DNA of 64,000 nucleotides from Sipunculus nudus. Its lineage: Eukaryota; Annelida; Sipuncula; Golfingiida; Sipunculidae. The position numbers and the translations under genes are program-made. The stretch lies in contig CM049309.1 in the NCBI GenBank assembly GCA_026874595.1, positions 50,442,079-50,506,078 on the forward strand, written 5' to 3'. This document shows positions 1 through 12,808 of this stretch, piece by piece; within the stretch, counting starts at the first letter, position 1, and each line of letters starts with the position of its first letter. The notes under the pieces were generated by a model that worked only from the letters and a program-made list of their open reading frames with translations, was not told the origin of the DNA and made no database searches.

Positions 1-891
1 CATCGAGGTACCGGTCAATTTGCACTGCGGTGGAAAGCGCTTGGTAGCACGCCCCCCCCCCCCCCCCCCCCCCGTTGGAATACACATGATGCAAACGTCA
101 ACTTTCAACACAGTCTCTATACTGACCTGCTAGTGTGGCCTGAGGTCAGTTATCCCCAACTGTCTGTATATTTCCTCTCTTGCAGTGCTACACGAACTTG
201 CCACAGGCGCAGCCATGTGTGTTTCAAACTAAGCCAATCAGATTTCTTCTACCAGTTCTGCAGATATGTTTAAACGCATAGCCAATAAGATTTTAGTTAA
301 CCCAGAGCAAACTGAATGGGTGTTTGGCACCTTGCCAAAAATGAAGAATCCTGCTATTTCTCACAGCGTGTGAGTGGAAGGTCACCAGGAGGTCACGCGC
401 TGTGTTCAGAGTGTAGGTTATATTCAGCTGAACCATTATTCACATGGTTTCCTTTTCAGCTTTGACCATGAAAACATAATGTTTGACCAGTGATCATGAT
501 TAATTCTGGAGATACTGAAGAATGTTAAATTTTCATTAATGGCGGCCCTAATTTGCATATTAAAGTAAAAATATGGACCAAACCGTTGCTATTAAAGTTT
601 CATTTGAATCTTTGACCATGACAAGTTTTTTAGATATTGACGAAAGCAAACTTTTCGTCAACGGTGGTCCTAATTCGCATATTAGAAAAATGTTCAAGGT
701 CGTCGTGAGGAAAACCCATCTAAACAGTATCAGTAGACCCCTACCATCACAAATCGAAAAACCTTGTACTATAGACAATCTATACGTAGCCCCACAGGTA
801 ACTCGACTATGTTTGCCTGTGCTAAATCCCGAGACATGCGTATGCCAAAATTGGTCACAGGTTATATGTAATTCTATTTAAAAAGGAGCTG
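1..891. other. Non-coding sequence with a 22-bp C run and a degenerate repeat
   Basis: A run of C occupies 52-73. An imperfect duplication is seen around 455-570 and 590-690, each with a TTTGACCATGA start and a GG(C/T)GG(C/T)CCTAATT(T/C)GCATATTA end. I found no C1q 3' exon on the minus strand here. The open frame at 573-881 on the plus strand overlaps the repeat and resembles nothing. Confidence 0.5.
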
Positions 892-972
892 TTAAAATCC
901 GGAACCCTGTGCTGGGTCTGTATAATAACTTGTGCAAAATGTTGAAGTAAATCTGGAGGTAGAAAAACTTAC

Positions 973-1937
973 CAGAAGTGGATATGATGGATACACGCCT
1001 GCGCTCAAGTGGACGTAGTACAACCCTGACCAGGGGCATCTGACTCTGTGGTTGATGTAGGCATCACCGTCGTTCACTTCAGTGTAGTAAAAAGGGAACG
1101 GATCATAAAGACCACAATAACTGTATATATTGTAGACTGACCAGGCCATGTGTCTATCCCTGTTGGTGTTATATAAGAACCCACTGAAGCTGGTCAGAAG
1201 TCGGGCATCAGAATACACATAATAGTTACTGTACACATACACTTGGTCTCCCTGGTTTAATGACACCAACACGGACCTGGCCGTCGTATCTGTTGTGACC
1301 GCCGTCGCTTGAGACCTGTACAAATGGTATCTGGCGTATCCATTTGCGTAAAGATACACATCCACGTTGTTACCTGCAGTAGTTCCCACAGAGAAGCTAA
1401 AAAAATAAATCCCAGTTTCCGGTGCTTGAAACCAGTGGTTATTCCCGTCCCAACCATTTCCTACTTCACCCAAATTGATATCAAACTGTATTGTACCTCC
1501 ACTGTATGGGGAATCACGGGCAACACCGAACCCAACATCCGCCGCCATTTCTCCAGAAAGTGAGAAGATTCCCCAGGATGTATGGAGTCCCTCGAGAGTG
1601 CTCGCCAGGGCCGGTCCAGTGCTACTTATATACGTCAGTTCGTCTCTATAGAATGAACGCACGACATCTAGGCCCATGGTGTCTGTCAGGTTGTCAGATG
1701 GCGCCGTCCGGTAGAGGGCGGCAATACGTGTCCCATCCTTGACCAGACGATAATCGGTCAGATCATCTCCCGTGTGACCCGCTGTTAGAATTGACAAGTA
1801 GAGACCAGTTGATGCGATAGACAGTGTCCACGTGGTCTGGTCAAAGCCAGGTCCTCTGATTACAAAGATCGAGTGGAATGGAAAGGGTTCACCGGAATCT
1901 GATACGTTGGCGAGGTTTGCAACAAAGAGCGCCTGAT
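973..1937 (-). CDS. C1q-domain protein, main exon, copy A
   Basis: Long open exon between acceptor TTTTCAG and a strong GTAAGT donor. It encodes tandem C1q-type jelly-roll modules. A first module begins QALFVANLANVSDSGEPFPF and ends near the TSWGIFSLSGEM junction. A complete second module contains IQFDINLGEVGN, TGIYFFSFSVGTTAGN, NQGDQVYVY and LLTSFSGFLY. A third starts AWSVYN and reaches CPWSGLYYVHLSAGVYPSYP, where the intron interrupts it. C1q-domain proteins are usually secreted lectin-like recognition proteins in invertebrate immunity; that role is inferred. The 5' exons with signal peptide are not seen, and no 3' exon completing the third module was found in 1-972, so the copy may be truncated. 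If the donor is ignored the frame runs to a stop at 892. Confidence 0.82.
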
Positions 1938-2029
1938 CTGAAAATTAAAATAAATTCAAGTGAGTGCGTCATGTTTGCTGCCAGCAGAAAGATGAACTAT
2001 GAAACCTACGGGGAAGCGTATACATCTGT

Positions 2030-4555
2030 CCGTGGCGTCACCCGTACAGCGTTTACTTCGGTTTCGTCTACGGTAAAGCGGGTGCTTCTACCTGCAACGT
2101 CTGTCATACAGCGTTTACAACGGTTTTCCAATCGTTAAACGTGTGCTTCTACCTGCGACGTCTGTCATACAGCGTTTACATCGGTTTCGTCTACCGTTAA
2201 GAGTGTCTTCTACCCGCACGCCTGTAAAGCGTGTGCTCCTACCTGCGACGTCTCATCATCGGTTTCATCTACCGTAAAGCGTGAGCTTCCACCTACTACG
2301 TCTGTCATGCAGCCTTTACATCGTTTTCATCTGCCGTGAAGCGTATCCTTCTACCCGCACGTCTGTAAAGCGTGTGCTCCTACCTGCGACGTCTGTCATA
2401 CAGCGTTTACATCGGTTTCGTCTATCGTTAAGAGTGTCTTCTACCCGCACGTCTGTAAAGCGTGTGCTCCTACCTGCGACGTCTGTCATACAGCGTTTAC
2501 ATCGGTTTCGTCTACCGTTAAGAGTGTCTTCTACCCGCACGTCTGTAAAGCGTGTGCTCCTACCTGCGACGTCTGTCATACAGCGTTTTCATCGGTTTCA
2601 TCTACCGTAAAGCGTGAGCTTCCACCTACTACGTCTGTCATGCAGCTTTTACATCGTTTTCATCTACCATGAAGCGTATCCTTCTACCCGCACGTCTGTA
2701 AAGCGTGTGCTCCTACCTGCGACGTCTGTAATACAGCGTTTACATCGGTTTCAACTACCGTAGAGCGTTTGCTTCTATCTGCGACATCTCTCATACAGCG
2801 TTTAGGACGATTTCGTCTACGGGTAAAGCGTGTGCTTCTACATGCGACGTCTGTCATACAGCTTTTAGATTGTCGTCTACGGGTAAAGCGTGTGCTTCTA
2901 CCTGCGACGTCTGTCATACAGCGTTTACATCGGTTTCATCTACCGTAAAGCGTATCCTTCTACCTGCACGTCAGTAAAGCATGTGTCATACAGTTTTTAG
3001 AACGGTTTCGTCTACGGGTAAAGCGTGTGCTTCTACCTGCGACGCCTGTCATACAGCGTTTACATCGGTTTCATCTACAGTAAAGCGTATCCTTCCACCT
3101 GCACGTCTGTAAAGCGTGTGTCCACCTGCACGTCTGTAAAGCGTGTGTCATACAGTTTTTAGAACGGATTCGTCTACGGGTCAAGCGTTTGCTTCTACCT
3201 GCGACATCTGTAATACAGCGTTTAGAACGGTTTCGTCTATAGGTAAAGCGTTTGCTTCTACCTGCGACGTCTGTCATACAGCGTTTACATCGGTTTCAAC
3301 TATCGTAGAGCGTTTGCTTCTATCTGCGACATCTCTCATACAGCGTTTAGGACGATTTCGTCTATAGGTAAAGCGTGTGCTTCTACCTGCAACGTCTGTC
3401 ATACAGCGTTTACAACGGTTTTCCAGTCATTAAACGTGTGCTTCTACCTGCGACGTCTGTCATACAGCGTTTACATCGGTTTCGTCTACCGTTAAGAGTG
3501 TCTTCTACCCGCACGTCTGTAAAGCGTGTGCTCCTACCTGCGACGTCTGTCATACAGCGTTTTCATCGGTTTCATCTTCCGTAAAGCGTGAGCTTCCACC
3601 TACTACGTCTGTCATGCAGCCTTTACATCGTTTTCATCTACCGTGAAGCGTATCCTTCTACCCGCACGTCTGTAAAGCGTGTGCTCCTACCTGCGACGTC
3701 TGCCATACAGCGTTTACATCGGTTTCAACTACCGTAAAGTGTATGCGTGTGCTTCTACCTGCGACATCTCTCATACAGCGTTTAGGACGATTTCGTCTAC
3801 GGGTAAAGCGTGTGCTTCTTCATGCGACGTCTGTCATACAGCTTTCAGATTGGTTTCGTCTACGGGTAAAGCGTGTGCTTCTACCTGCGACGTCTGTCAT
3901 ACAGCGTTTACATCGGTTTCATCTACCGTAAAGCGTATCCTTCTACCTGCACGTCTGTAAAGCGTGTGTCATACAGTTTTGAGAACGGTTTCGTCTACGG
4001 GTAAAGCGTATGCTTCTACCTGCAACGTCTGTCATACAGCGTTTACATCGGTTTCATCTACCGTAAAGCGTATCCTTCTACCTGCACGTCTGTAAAGCGT
4101 GTGTCATACAGTTTTTAGAACGGTTTCGTCTACGGGTAAAGCGTTTGCTTCTACCTGCGACGTCTGTCATACAGCGTTTACATCGGTTTCAACTACTGTA
4201 AAGCGTATACTTCTACCTGCACGTCTGTAAAGCGTGTGTCATACAGTTTTTAGAACGGTTTCGTCTACGGGTAAAGCGTGTGCTTCTACCTGCGACGTAT
4301 GTCATACAGCGTTTACATCGGTTTCATCTACCGTAAAGCGTATCCTTCTACCTGCACGTCTGTAAAGCGTGTGTCATACAGTTTTTAGAACGGATTCGTC
4401 TACGGGTCAAGCGTTTGCTTCTACCTGCGACATCTGTCATACAGCGTTTAGAACGGTTTCGTCTATAGGTAAAGCGTGTGCTTTATCCCGCACGTCTGTC
4501 ATACAGCTTTTAGAACGGTTTCGTCTACGGGTAAAGAGTTTGCTTCTAACTGCGG
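2030..4555. repeat. Satellite array of ~60-62 bp units (with ~90-bp variants), copy A
   Basis: About 40 imperfect units, each with TCTGTCATACAGCGTTTACA, a TCGGTTTCGTCTACCGTAAAG-like middle and a CTTCTACCTGCGACG end. Some units carry an extra ~30 bp (CCCGCACGTCTGTAAAGCGTG), giving 90-bp units at 2340-2620. Because 60 and 90 are multiples of three, short stretches stay open in several frames on both strands (for example 2281-2610 plus and 2316-2579 minus). No protein family is recognised, so I treat them as satellite and not genes. Confidence 0.9.
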
Positions 4556-6333
4556 AAGTTTTCAAATGTTTAAACTCAGCCACGGAGAGAACACTCCTTG
4601 GATAGACCGTGAACTTCCCTTCGTTCGCAAATAAGGCACTGTGTTTGTCCGTGCCTGCTGTACTATTTCAGTACATCAGTACTCCGATTGTCGTTGTTTT
4701 CCCTGGTTGATCGCCAGCGCCGTTATTCGGACGTGAAGGTTCGCGACACGACCAATCGTGCTCGGCCAATCGTGAGGATCCGTGACACTTCTTTAAATGA
4801 TTTCTACTCAAACCGTCTCAATCTTATTTGACCGTAGAAATCCATAAGGCCTAGGTCACACTATCACGGATGAGAATACGGACCTGGACGGACTGTCCGA
4901 GATCGACTGTTCACAATCCATCCATGAGAAAAGCAACTTTTTATCCGATCGCAACCATCGTATCAGGGAAGCTTCTCACGGTTTGAGTACGGCGACCGTG
5001 CTGTTTTGACGGATTCACAACAGTCTGCGGGGCCGTCGGCACGGCTTTGATATGGTTTCACTGCGGCAAGATCAGGTTATGGTAGAGGCTTCCAAGGTCA
5101 GCCACGGAAAATATATGGATAATCGGGAAGCGAGTACGGATTCTCACGGATCTGGGCGGTCTGAGTAGGGGCTTTCACGTTAGCGTTACGGATTCTCACG
5201 AACGGTCAAACACGAATGGTCGTATCGCAATCCTTTTGCAAACCGGCCTGTCCGTATTCCGACGCTGATGATACACCCGGGAGGACCCCAACGAAAGACG
5301 TACACATGCACGGAAGTAGTAGGGACATGCACGGACAAGCACGGTGGCGTTAAGGCCAATGGCGGTAGCGCCGCGGTCTATTCCCTACGGTTGACTAGAG
5401 ATTATTAACGGTTCACAAGGGATGGTCCCTGGCGTCCCATCCGTGATGATCTGTGGTTAGATCCGTGACAGTGTGTCCCAGGCTTAAGAGTTTATTCCCT
5501 GGTCTTATCGGCTCGAAATAGTATCAAAGCCGTGTCGACGCCCTCACGCACCGTTGAATCCACTTTTGCCGTACTTAAATCGTGAAACCTTCGTTGTGAT
5601 AGCATGATTGCGATTGCAAAATGTATTTTTCCCCACGGACCTTCCGTGACTTCTCAATTCAAGACCATTCGTCGCCGTCCGTACCCTCATCCATGAAAGT
5701 GTGAAGCTTTTACTTTGAAAGAAAAGTAGCAAGGCAATGCCCTTGGCAGCTTTGGGAAATGGCGAGAAAAATGCCTGCTATCTCTCACTAGTGGCCTAGC
5801 ACAGTCCCTCCCCCTCCCCTTATGGCTAAAAGTAGACCAGATGGCAACCCTTTGTGTCAATATAGATATTTCCACTGAACTACAGCCAGACTTTCAGATT
5901 TGCTTGAAAATCCCAAAAGGCTTCCAGGACATTGGTACAACCTATCATATACTCTAAGCCATTATGGTATTCTCGAGAATATTGAACTGCCGGCCTAAGC
6001 AATGGATGAGAATGCGACTTAAATCAAGTTGTTTGAAACACAATCTCTCATGGAACCTGTCAACCTTATATAAATTCTGGTCCTTGGATTCGGTGTACAT
6101 GTGATTCAAGCATGTTAGAAGGACTTTTGCTGATCAAACTTTCAATAAAATTTACCAAAATAACCATCATGTATTGCATAGATATATAGGTATTTCAATG
6201 TTTTGATCCTAGCTTGATTTGGTTTAGTGATAAAGGTCCGTTATAAATCCCTGTTACTACCTGTATAATAGATGTACGGTTTGATTTTTTAGAATTACAT
6301 TTAAATACATACCTGGTTGCGCTGATATCGGCA
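4556..6333. other. Gene-free block rich in CACGGA/TCCGTG, then AT-rich sequence
   Basis: From 4581 to about 5700 the hexamers CACGGA and TCCGTG and near variants recur more than ten times in both orientations (for example near 4581, 4648, 4779, 5459, 5636). No ORF of note is present. From 5870 the sequence becomes ordinary AT-rich DNA. Part of the block is repeated at 18340-18760. It may be the remains of a mobile element, but no transposase or terminal repeat was found. Confidence 0.45.
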
Positions 6334-6977
6334 AAATGGCGGCCAATGCCAGAATGGCTGTAAAATAATAACATTAAAAGTGCACTTTTTATGGAATGAT
6401 TTTGTTTTTGCAAGGAAATAGCTTATACAAACGAATTGTATTGAAAACTAATGTTAAATAATAAATAAGTACTGCGATTACTGTCAGTTAAACATTACGT
6501 TAGAATCAATCAAAACTTGAGTTCAATATGTTTTAGATCGTGCCTCTACAGGATTTGTTTAATCTTATATCTTTATATAAACAGTAATTTGACTTCATAC
6601 CACAAATGAGTGATGCTTCTGCAGAGCGTAGTCCAGTCATGCTGAAGAAATGTTACAATAATGATTACACGCAGGTTATGTTAGTCTCATATATGTTATC
6701 ATGATAACAGTTATGCAACATGTGTTGTTTCTCCCGTACCTATCAGGTAGCCCTATCTGTCATTAAAGTGTCATTTAATTACCAGACTTAATGCAGTACA
6801 TTCGACAAGGACATATGTAAGAATGTAAATAAACTTATAACTGGCATATATAAGCTTCGAGAGGCGACAATTTCATAAAATCTATTGAAAGTATCCATAA
6901 TCTGTTATTACGGCATACTCGAAACCAGTTAAAATTTCAGTGAAGATTTATATAAACTGTTACTTTATTATAAGGTT

Positions 6978-7376
6978 TTGTTTCTCTCTGACATTGTGTC
7001 TTTAAAAATAACTTTACGCCCACTGAATCCTCAGTCAATCGTCGGAACATCATCTAAAAGATCTGCTAATAATGCATCTGGTTCTAATAGATCTGTCAGA
7101 AGTGCTCCTCGTAGACCCAGGCTTGAAATAATATCTGTTGAAAACTGGTGCATAGTCAATATGCGAATTATAAGTTTGGTGACGGAAGATGAAAATTTGA
7201 GTGAACAAAGTATTAAGGACTATATGTCCTACATTATTAAAATATTTGAACTTTTTAAGAAATTCCACAGGGTATCGGTTCTCCAGTACGACAGGGAGTA
7301 TATCTATATGCATAGTCGTTACGAATTTCGTTGGTGCACGGATGCGCCTCATTTATTTAATGTACACCTTGTTTGA
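6978..7376 (+). CDS. Gag-like ORF of the retrotransposon (unrecognised)
   Basis: 132 codons, with a basic, serine-rich N-terminal part (SSKRSANNASGSNRSVRSAP) and no recognised domain. Its position just after the left repeat and ahead of the CCCH-finger frame suggests the first ORF of a DIRS/Ngaro-like element. It ends a few bases after the next frame begins, which may reflect a frameshift within one original ORF. Confidence 0.45.
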   Translation: MFLSDIVSLKITLRPLNPQSIVGTSSKRSANNASGSNRSVRSAPRRPRLEIISVENWCIVNMRIISLVTEDENLSEQSIKDYMSYIIKIFELFKKFHRVSVLQYDREYIYMHSRYEFRWCTDAPHLFNVHLV

Positions 7377-7618
7377 AAGAGCTCAAAAGGGTCCAGGATG
7401 AGAAGGTACAGCCGGTAAACAGGAAGTCGAATAGCAAAGGAGAGGTTTGCCGACTATTTAACAGTCAGCATGGATGCTGGTATGGGGAGACCTGCAAATA
7501 CAATCATGTATGTTATGTACCAGGCTCCCACCAGGGGCACCCGAGAATGTCGCACGGTATTTTACTTGCAAGTGATCCTGTGTCTAAAATCCCCGTTAAT
7601 GGCGATTCGCGCCATTGA
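7373..7618 (+). pseudogene. CCCH zinc-finger part of the retrotransposon gag-like protein
   Basis: Contains CRLFNSQHGCWYGETCKYNH, a C-x8-C-x5-C-x3-H finger, followed by VCYVPGSHQGHP. DIRS/Ngaro-like elements commonly carry such a finger upstream of the reverse transcriptase. It overlaps the previous ORF by four bases in another frame. Confidence 0.65.
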
Positions 7619-7851
7619 CTGCACCCGACCCAAACACAAGTGCGGTCAGGCCTGTGTGTTGATGTCTGGAAACACGAGCTGGAAAATGATGTGTATCGGG
7701 AATTTCTTATGGCGGGTATTGAACAAGGGTTTCATATAATTGATGAGCGCGCAGTTGCAGTGTGTTGAGTTTAAAAATCATAATTCGGCAACAGACCCAA
7801 AAGTTGAACATTTGGTAGGAGAAATTATAATAAAAGAAATAAAGCTCGGCC

Positions 7852-8530
7852 ATTACGTTTGTTACTGAAGATAAACCAACAATTGTAAGTGTGATAGGTA
7901 GTGTTCCAAAGTCAAGCGGTGGTATCCGTGTTATACATGACTGTAGCCTGCCAACTGACACGTGTTTAGATTCTTACTCGCCTGTATTTGAAAAGCAGAC
8001 CTACGATTCTGTAGATACAGATGTCTCATAAATTAAGTCAAGGGGATTCCATGCCAAAATTGACATAGAATCGGCTTATCACAACGTTCCAATACACCCC
8101 ATTATCTCAAGGGGCGACGTTGCTTCAATGTACTTTTGAAAGTGAACAACACCTCTATTTCTACGATACTAAGTTGCCGTTCGGTGGCAGGGTATCACGA
8201 ACGATTTTCGATCGCATTTCTCAGGCCATCAAACGTATAATGGAACGTAGAGGGTACAATCAAGTGGTGGCCTATCAGGATGACATTCTAGTTTTCGGCG
8301 ATACGTATCATGATTGTATGATATCTTGGGAAATTATGCAAGATTTGATAACTGTACTTGGGTTCCCTATCAATGAAAAAGAAGTTGATCGCAACCACGC
8401 AGAGACTGGAGTTTCTGGTAATACATATTGATACTCTTTCATTGTCGCATGATAAGCTAGCTGATTTGTGTGAAATATTGCGCCAGTGTCTTCAAAAGAA
8501 AGGGTTTAACAAAGCAACAGTTACAGTGTA
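7852..8530 (+). pseudogene. Reverse transcriptase of the DIRS/Ngaro-like element
   Basis: Read in three frames. ITFVTEDKPTIVSVIG and GGIRVIHDCSLP come first, then KIDIESAYHNVPIHP with the first catalytic aspartate. After a shift near 8100 come YFYDTKLPFGGRV and VVAYQDDILVFG, where the catalytic YxDD box reads YQDD. After another shift near 8380, TQRLEFLVIHIDTLSLSHDK matches the thumb-side motif. An in-frame TAA follows DTDVS. The frame changes show a dead copy. Confidence 0.82.
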
Positions 8531-8537
8531 TTGCAGG

Positions 8538-9139
8538 TAAGCTTAATTTTGCAGCCAAATGTGTACGTGGAGCACGCACATATCTACGACGCATACTGAA
8601 TGGCATTACCTCATTGAGGCGGCCGCATCATAAGCTAAAACTTTAGGGAGCGGTAAGAAAAGACTTGATATGGTAGTTGGAGTTTGCTGAGCAATTTAAC
8701 GGTGTTGTACCATTCATTGATTTTCGTCTAGTGGCGCCAATCATAACGGACGCTAGAGGTAAAGGCGGTGGTGTCGTTTTTAAAAACGCAGACTTTTACT
8801 CTACAAATTGGTCAGATTATCCAAAAATTGAAAAATTACCTATTAGTTACAAAGAAGCAACAATTGCTGCTTTGGCTGTAATTCGTTGGGGACACGCTTG
8901 CAGTAATAAAATTGGACATTTCTATATAGATAATCAGTGCGTCGTGTCAATTTTAAAATAAGTGTGCTGCTAAAAGTGCTGTTCTTATGTCTTTGTTACG
9001 ACAACTGTTTTTGCATTCAGTCCCACATAATTTTGTAGTCAAAGTGTTTTATGTGCCAGGTAGATCTCATGATTTACCGGATGCCGTTTCTCGCTTCCAT
9101 GAACCGGGCCAAATGTTGCGTTTTGAGACTGTGGAATAA
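8538..9139 (+). pseudogene. RNase H-like region of the DIRS/Ngaro-like element
   Basis: Begins GKLNFAAKCVRGARTYLRRI, typical of the RT-RNase H junction in these elements. It continues as an open segment with APIITDARGKGGGVVF (first acidic residue) and FYIDNQCVVSILK (second acidic residue). A frame change near 8958 leads to VKVFYVPGRSHDLPDAVSRF, the usual closing motif, and a stop at 9137-9139. Confidence 0.78.
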
Positions 9140-9229
9140 CGGGTTTGAATTCTGTACTTATCAACTGTGTTATTTTTATATGCTTAATCACATCTCAATG
9201 GCATAACTGTGTGTTATGTTTCCACAGGT

Positions 9230-9720
9230 GTATCGGTGGAGGAAATTGAGGGGGTTTTGGATGCCCAAGTGCGTAAATATAGGCGAGCCGTGTATGCCGA
9301 AAGCTCAAAGGCCAGTTACAGGTGTCAGCTAAATACGTATTATAGGTTTTGTGATACAGTCCATTGCCAGTGAAGTGTGAACACTTGTATCGATATGTAG
9401 TTCATCTGTCGACATTTTTGAAAGCGCAGTCAATCAGGCTGTTGTTAGGTTGTTGTATGTAGAGAATGGATTAACAAATCCTTTGTCTGGCAACATATTT
9501 TTTCACAGGTTTGATTAAAGGAATTAAAATGATAAAAGGGAATGAGATAAACAGAAAGTTACTAATCACTACATTCGTTTTGCATCGCATCCTGCAGTAT
9601 GTTAATCTAGGTAATAACAGGGACTTTTGTTTCTGGACGGCTTGTCTCCTTGCCTTTTATGATATGCTGAGAAAGTCCCGTCTCTTCCCAAGGGGTAGTA
9701 ATTCATCTTTGTACACAGGG
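9230..9720 (+). pseudogene. Tyrosine recombinase, N-terminal part
   Basis: A SAM-like N-terminal region reads YRRAVYAESSKASYRCQLNT. After frame breaks, 9511-9729 reads RKLLITTFVLHRIL and FWTACLLAFYDMLRKSRLFP, the core-binding and first catalytic-region pattern of DIRS/Ngaro recombinases. The TTCCACAG just before 9228 resembles a 3' splice site, so the recombinase may originally have been spliced. Sequence similarity stops near 9720. Confidence 0.7.
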
Positions 9721-10708
9721 CGTAGATAGCGGGGGGGATGGGGGGATGCATACCCCCCAGAATTTCAGGTGGGGGGGGGGGGGGGGTGGTGGTGTGTACA
9801 ATCATCCCCCCCCCCCCAGGTTTCTATGGGCAAAAAGCAAAACTATAGTTATAATGCAATACATCCCAGTCAAAAGTAATAATCTTTATAACTAACGTTG
9901 TGAGGTATTAGAAGTAACAACTGTCTCGCGTCTTCAAACATTCAAGGATTTGTTATTCGAAGTTTCAACACAGGTTTCCATATATATTGCATCTGCAATG
10001 GAGATACGCTCATAATATTCATTTACAGTCTAACCCTGATAACTTTTATCGTTAAGTATACAATTTATTATGCAGACTAGGACCTCCTAAGCTCTATAGC
10101 TGTATTATAATCTATTAATCAAATGAATTATTTGTTTAATAATTCTACAAATAACCCATTCTCATAAATTATAATGCATTCGGCCAGTAGCATGGTAAAC
10201 CAGCAAAAAGTAAACAATTTTATAAAAAAAATGGTTAAATTTACGCTATCTTCATAATCTATACATCATTCTTTTCCTAAGGTTCTCTAGTATGTTGATT
10301 GAATAGGGAAAATAAAATAAGTCGATTTCAAGATTTTAAAATTGTATTGAAGGAAAATAATATCTTCACAATCGTTCCAATATAAGAAGTCAGTGTAGAT
10401 ATAGTCTATAAATTGTGTATTGCTTATATATATAGGGTACCGAAGAATTCTTGAACTAACAGGCATAGCTATGAACTTTAGACAACATGAATAAAGAGAA
10501 ATAATAAGAAATTTCTAAAAGGGCAGATACACCCAGGAAAAATCCCTTGGAAGATCAGTTAAAACTTATTTTATCAATAAACATATAGAAAAGCTCTTCA
10601 GACGTTTACTTAAGAAATGTAAGGAACCCTGAGAGGAAAAAAAGATTGCAGATCTATCATAAATTTTCAGTTGTGAAAACTCAAGTTTAAAATTTGAAAT
10701 CTGGAAAG

Positions 10709-10710
<2 letters not shown>

Positions 10711-10787
<77 letters not shown>
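10711..10787. repeat. TA microsatellite
   Basis: About 38 TA dinucleotides with one phase break near 10757. Confidence 0.95.
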
Positions 10788-10789
<2 letters not shown>

Positions 10790-12727
10790 TAGAAGCTGGA
10801 ATTTATTTTTTTTACATAATTTTTTACCAGGGTATAACTTTGTAAATTTTCAATTTTCCATCTGTCTTAAAAGTCGAAGGCACTTAATAGTGTAGAACAA
10901 CCCCTACAGGCTTCATGCATTTAGAATCTTTTTTGCAGAAGATTAGGGCCTATTGGGAAAATTCTAAGTATCAACATGAAGTATTAGGCAAATCAGAGAT
11001 GTTCATTCAGGAGGTATTTGTTGATTTCACATGAAATGACCAAAAAAAAAGAAAACCATTTCTAAAAATTTGATACCCTTTTTAAAGGGGAAAACTAGTA
11101 TCATCAAAATTATTTTTTTTCCTCGTAATATAGTAAAAGTTTAGCACATTAGACATTTACCGAAATTGCTGAGAAAATATGTGTCCTGGCTTTGAAGATG
11201 TGGATGAAACTGCTGCATGAACTTAATAATAAAAATACACTTATTTAGTGTTTTCTTTAAAAATCCTGGCCATTGTGGCTAATGATTAGTTATAAAGTCA
11301 CTCTTGCAAGTTTCTACTTCTTTTAGACAAGATCTGCCCCCGTGTATTAAAGTACTGAATCTAAAGGCAGAGTATCGGCATAAGAAGTAAATCATTCTTC
11401 TGAAAGTTTACATTTAACATGGAAATTTTAAGCAATCTTGAAACTTCAGCCTCATGTTATATACATATTGTAACTAACTGCGTTTCCACTTCGCGAACAG
11501 AAGCGAGAGGAGGCGCCAAACATTAGGACATTTCTTTGACTAGATGACAAGAAACTTCTGCGACATCTACCACTTCATACTACTGCACCATTTAAGAGAA
11601 TATGAACTTAACAAGTACGTTTCTTCCCTGCGTTTTACCTGATTCCGCCATTTGATCATCATCACAAGGCATAAAATTGTAGCTGCTTATTTATTCTGGG
11701 AGAAATTGAGCTTGGGCAACACGCACTCACACAATTTTAAGAGATAAAATAACATTTTTTTACTGGAATAAAACTTAGAGCCTAAACCTTCAAAATATCA
11801 GGACTGCATATTATGATCTAAACTTACAAATAAAACAGAAAGATACTTGCCCGGCTAGATAAAAGAACTGCTCTTAGGTAGTGCGTGGCTCTTCACCTTG
11901 GTAGCCGACACTGTCGTGAAACCAACCCCAAGGTGAAAAAGAAGCCATATACCCTCTGTCTGCCACAGAGGGCAGGCATAGGGGTCCACTGCTCGATGAT
12001 CCAAGAGAGGCTGGAATTGCCAGGGCAAGGGGGTTTTATCCCAGAGGGCAGAGGGAGAAGTCCTTAGCCGCCTGTGATTGGCTATGGGGCATCTCTTTAT
12101 TGACTGTCAATCAGTGTTGATGCCCCACCCCTTGCCAGGTCAAAGGGCAAGAATGTTACTAAATAATGACTCGAATGATAAAAAAAAACTATCTATACAG
12201 TTTACTTCCGACAACTAATTGTGTTTTATTTCATTATTTACCGTACTTGACAAAACCCTTTTAATCAAGCTTTGTAAACAGCGTTTGCTTAGTATTTCAT
12301 TTTCTGCATAGCTGCAGGTTGATAGGGAATATAATTTTGATAATTTTAATTTTACCCCGTTTATTATTTATTATCGTTCTTGATATTATGATTTTTTTTT
12401 CGAGTGATTTATCATTTGTCATTTATTGGTTTATTCACTTAGTTGTGGATTCAATTATTTGTTCATTAACAATATCACTTCTCCAGCACTTTAAGGAATA
12501 CATGATACTAGCTCTATTCTAAATTATGTAGCAGTGTACACTGTCATGATCAAGATGACATCCAGATACCTGATCTTATGATCATCAATTCTCATGGTTA
12601 TAATTTAATCAGAAACAAATTAAAATATTACCGTCATGAAATGATGTGCAGGACAAATAGTTTATTGCTGAAAGTAGAGTGATTGACTGATGCACGTGGT
12701 AATCATTATACAATGTATACTACAATG

Positions 12728-12729
<2 letters not shown>

Positions 12730-12789
<60 letters not shown>

Positions 12790-12808
12790 CTACCCCCCCC
12801 CCCCCCAG
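12730..12808. repeat. TA microsatellite followed by a C run
   Basis: About 29 TA repeats (12730-12787), GACTA, then about 15 C. Confidence 0.95.

Larger units (their letters stand above)
820..6812. repeat. Segmental duplication, copy A
   Basis: This interval corresponds in order to 16400-19231: ATCCCGAGACATGCG spacer, C1q exon, ~60-bp satellite, CACGGA-rich block, an AT-rich block beginning GGCAAAATGG, and the left end of a retrotransposon. The two copies are direct and about 15.6 kb apart. Copy A is the longer one (6.0 kb against 2.8 kb). Confidence 0.88.

Noticed and set aside
573-881. 102-codon open frame on the plus strand near the left end
   Set aside because: No family resemblance; it overlaps an imperfect duplication and sits opposite the 3' side of the C1q gene, so it is probably chance.
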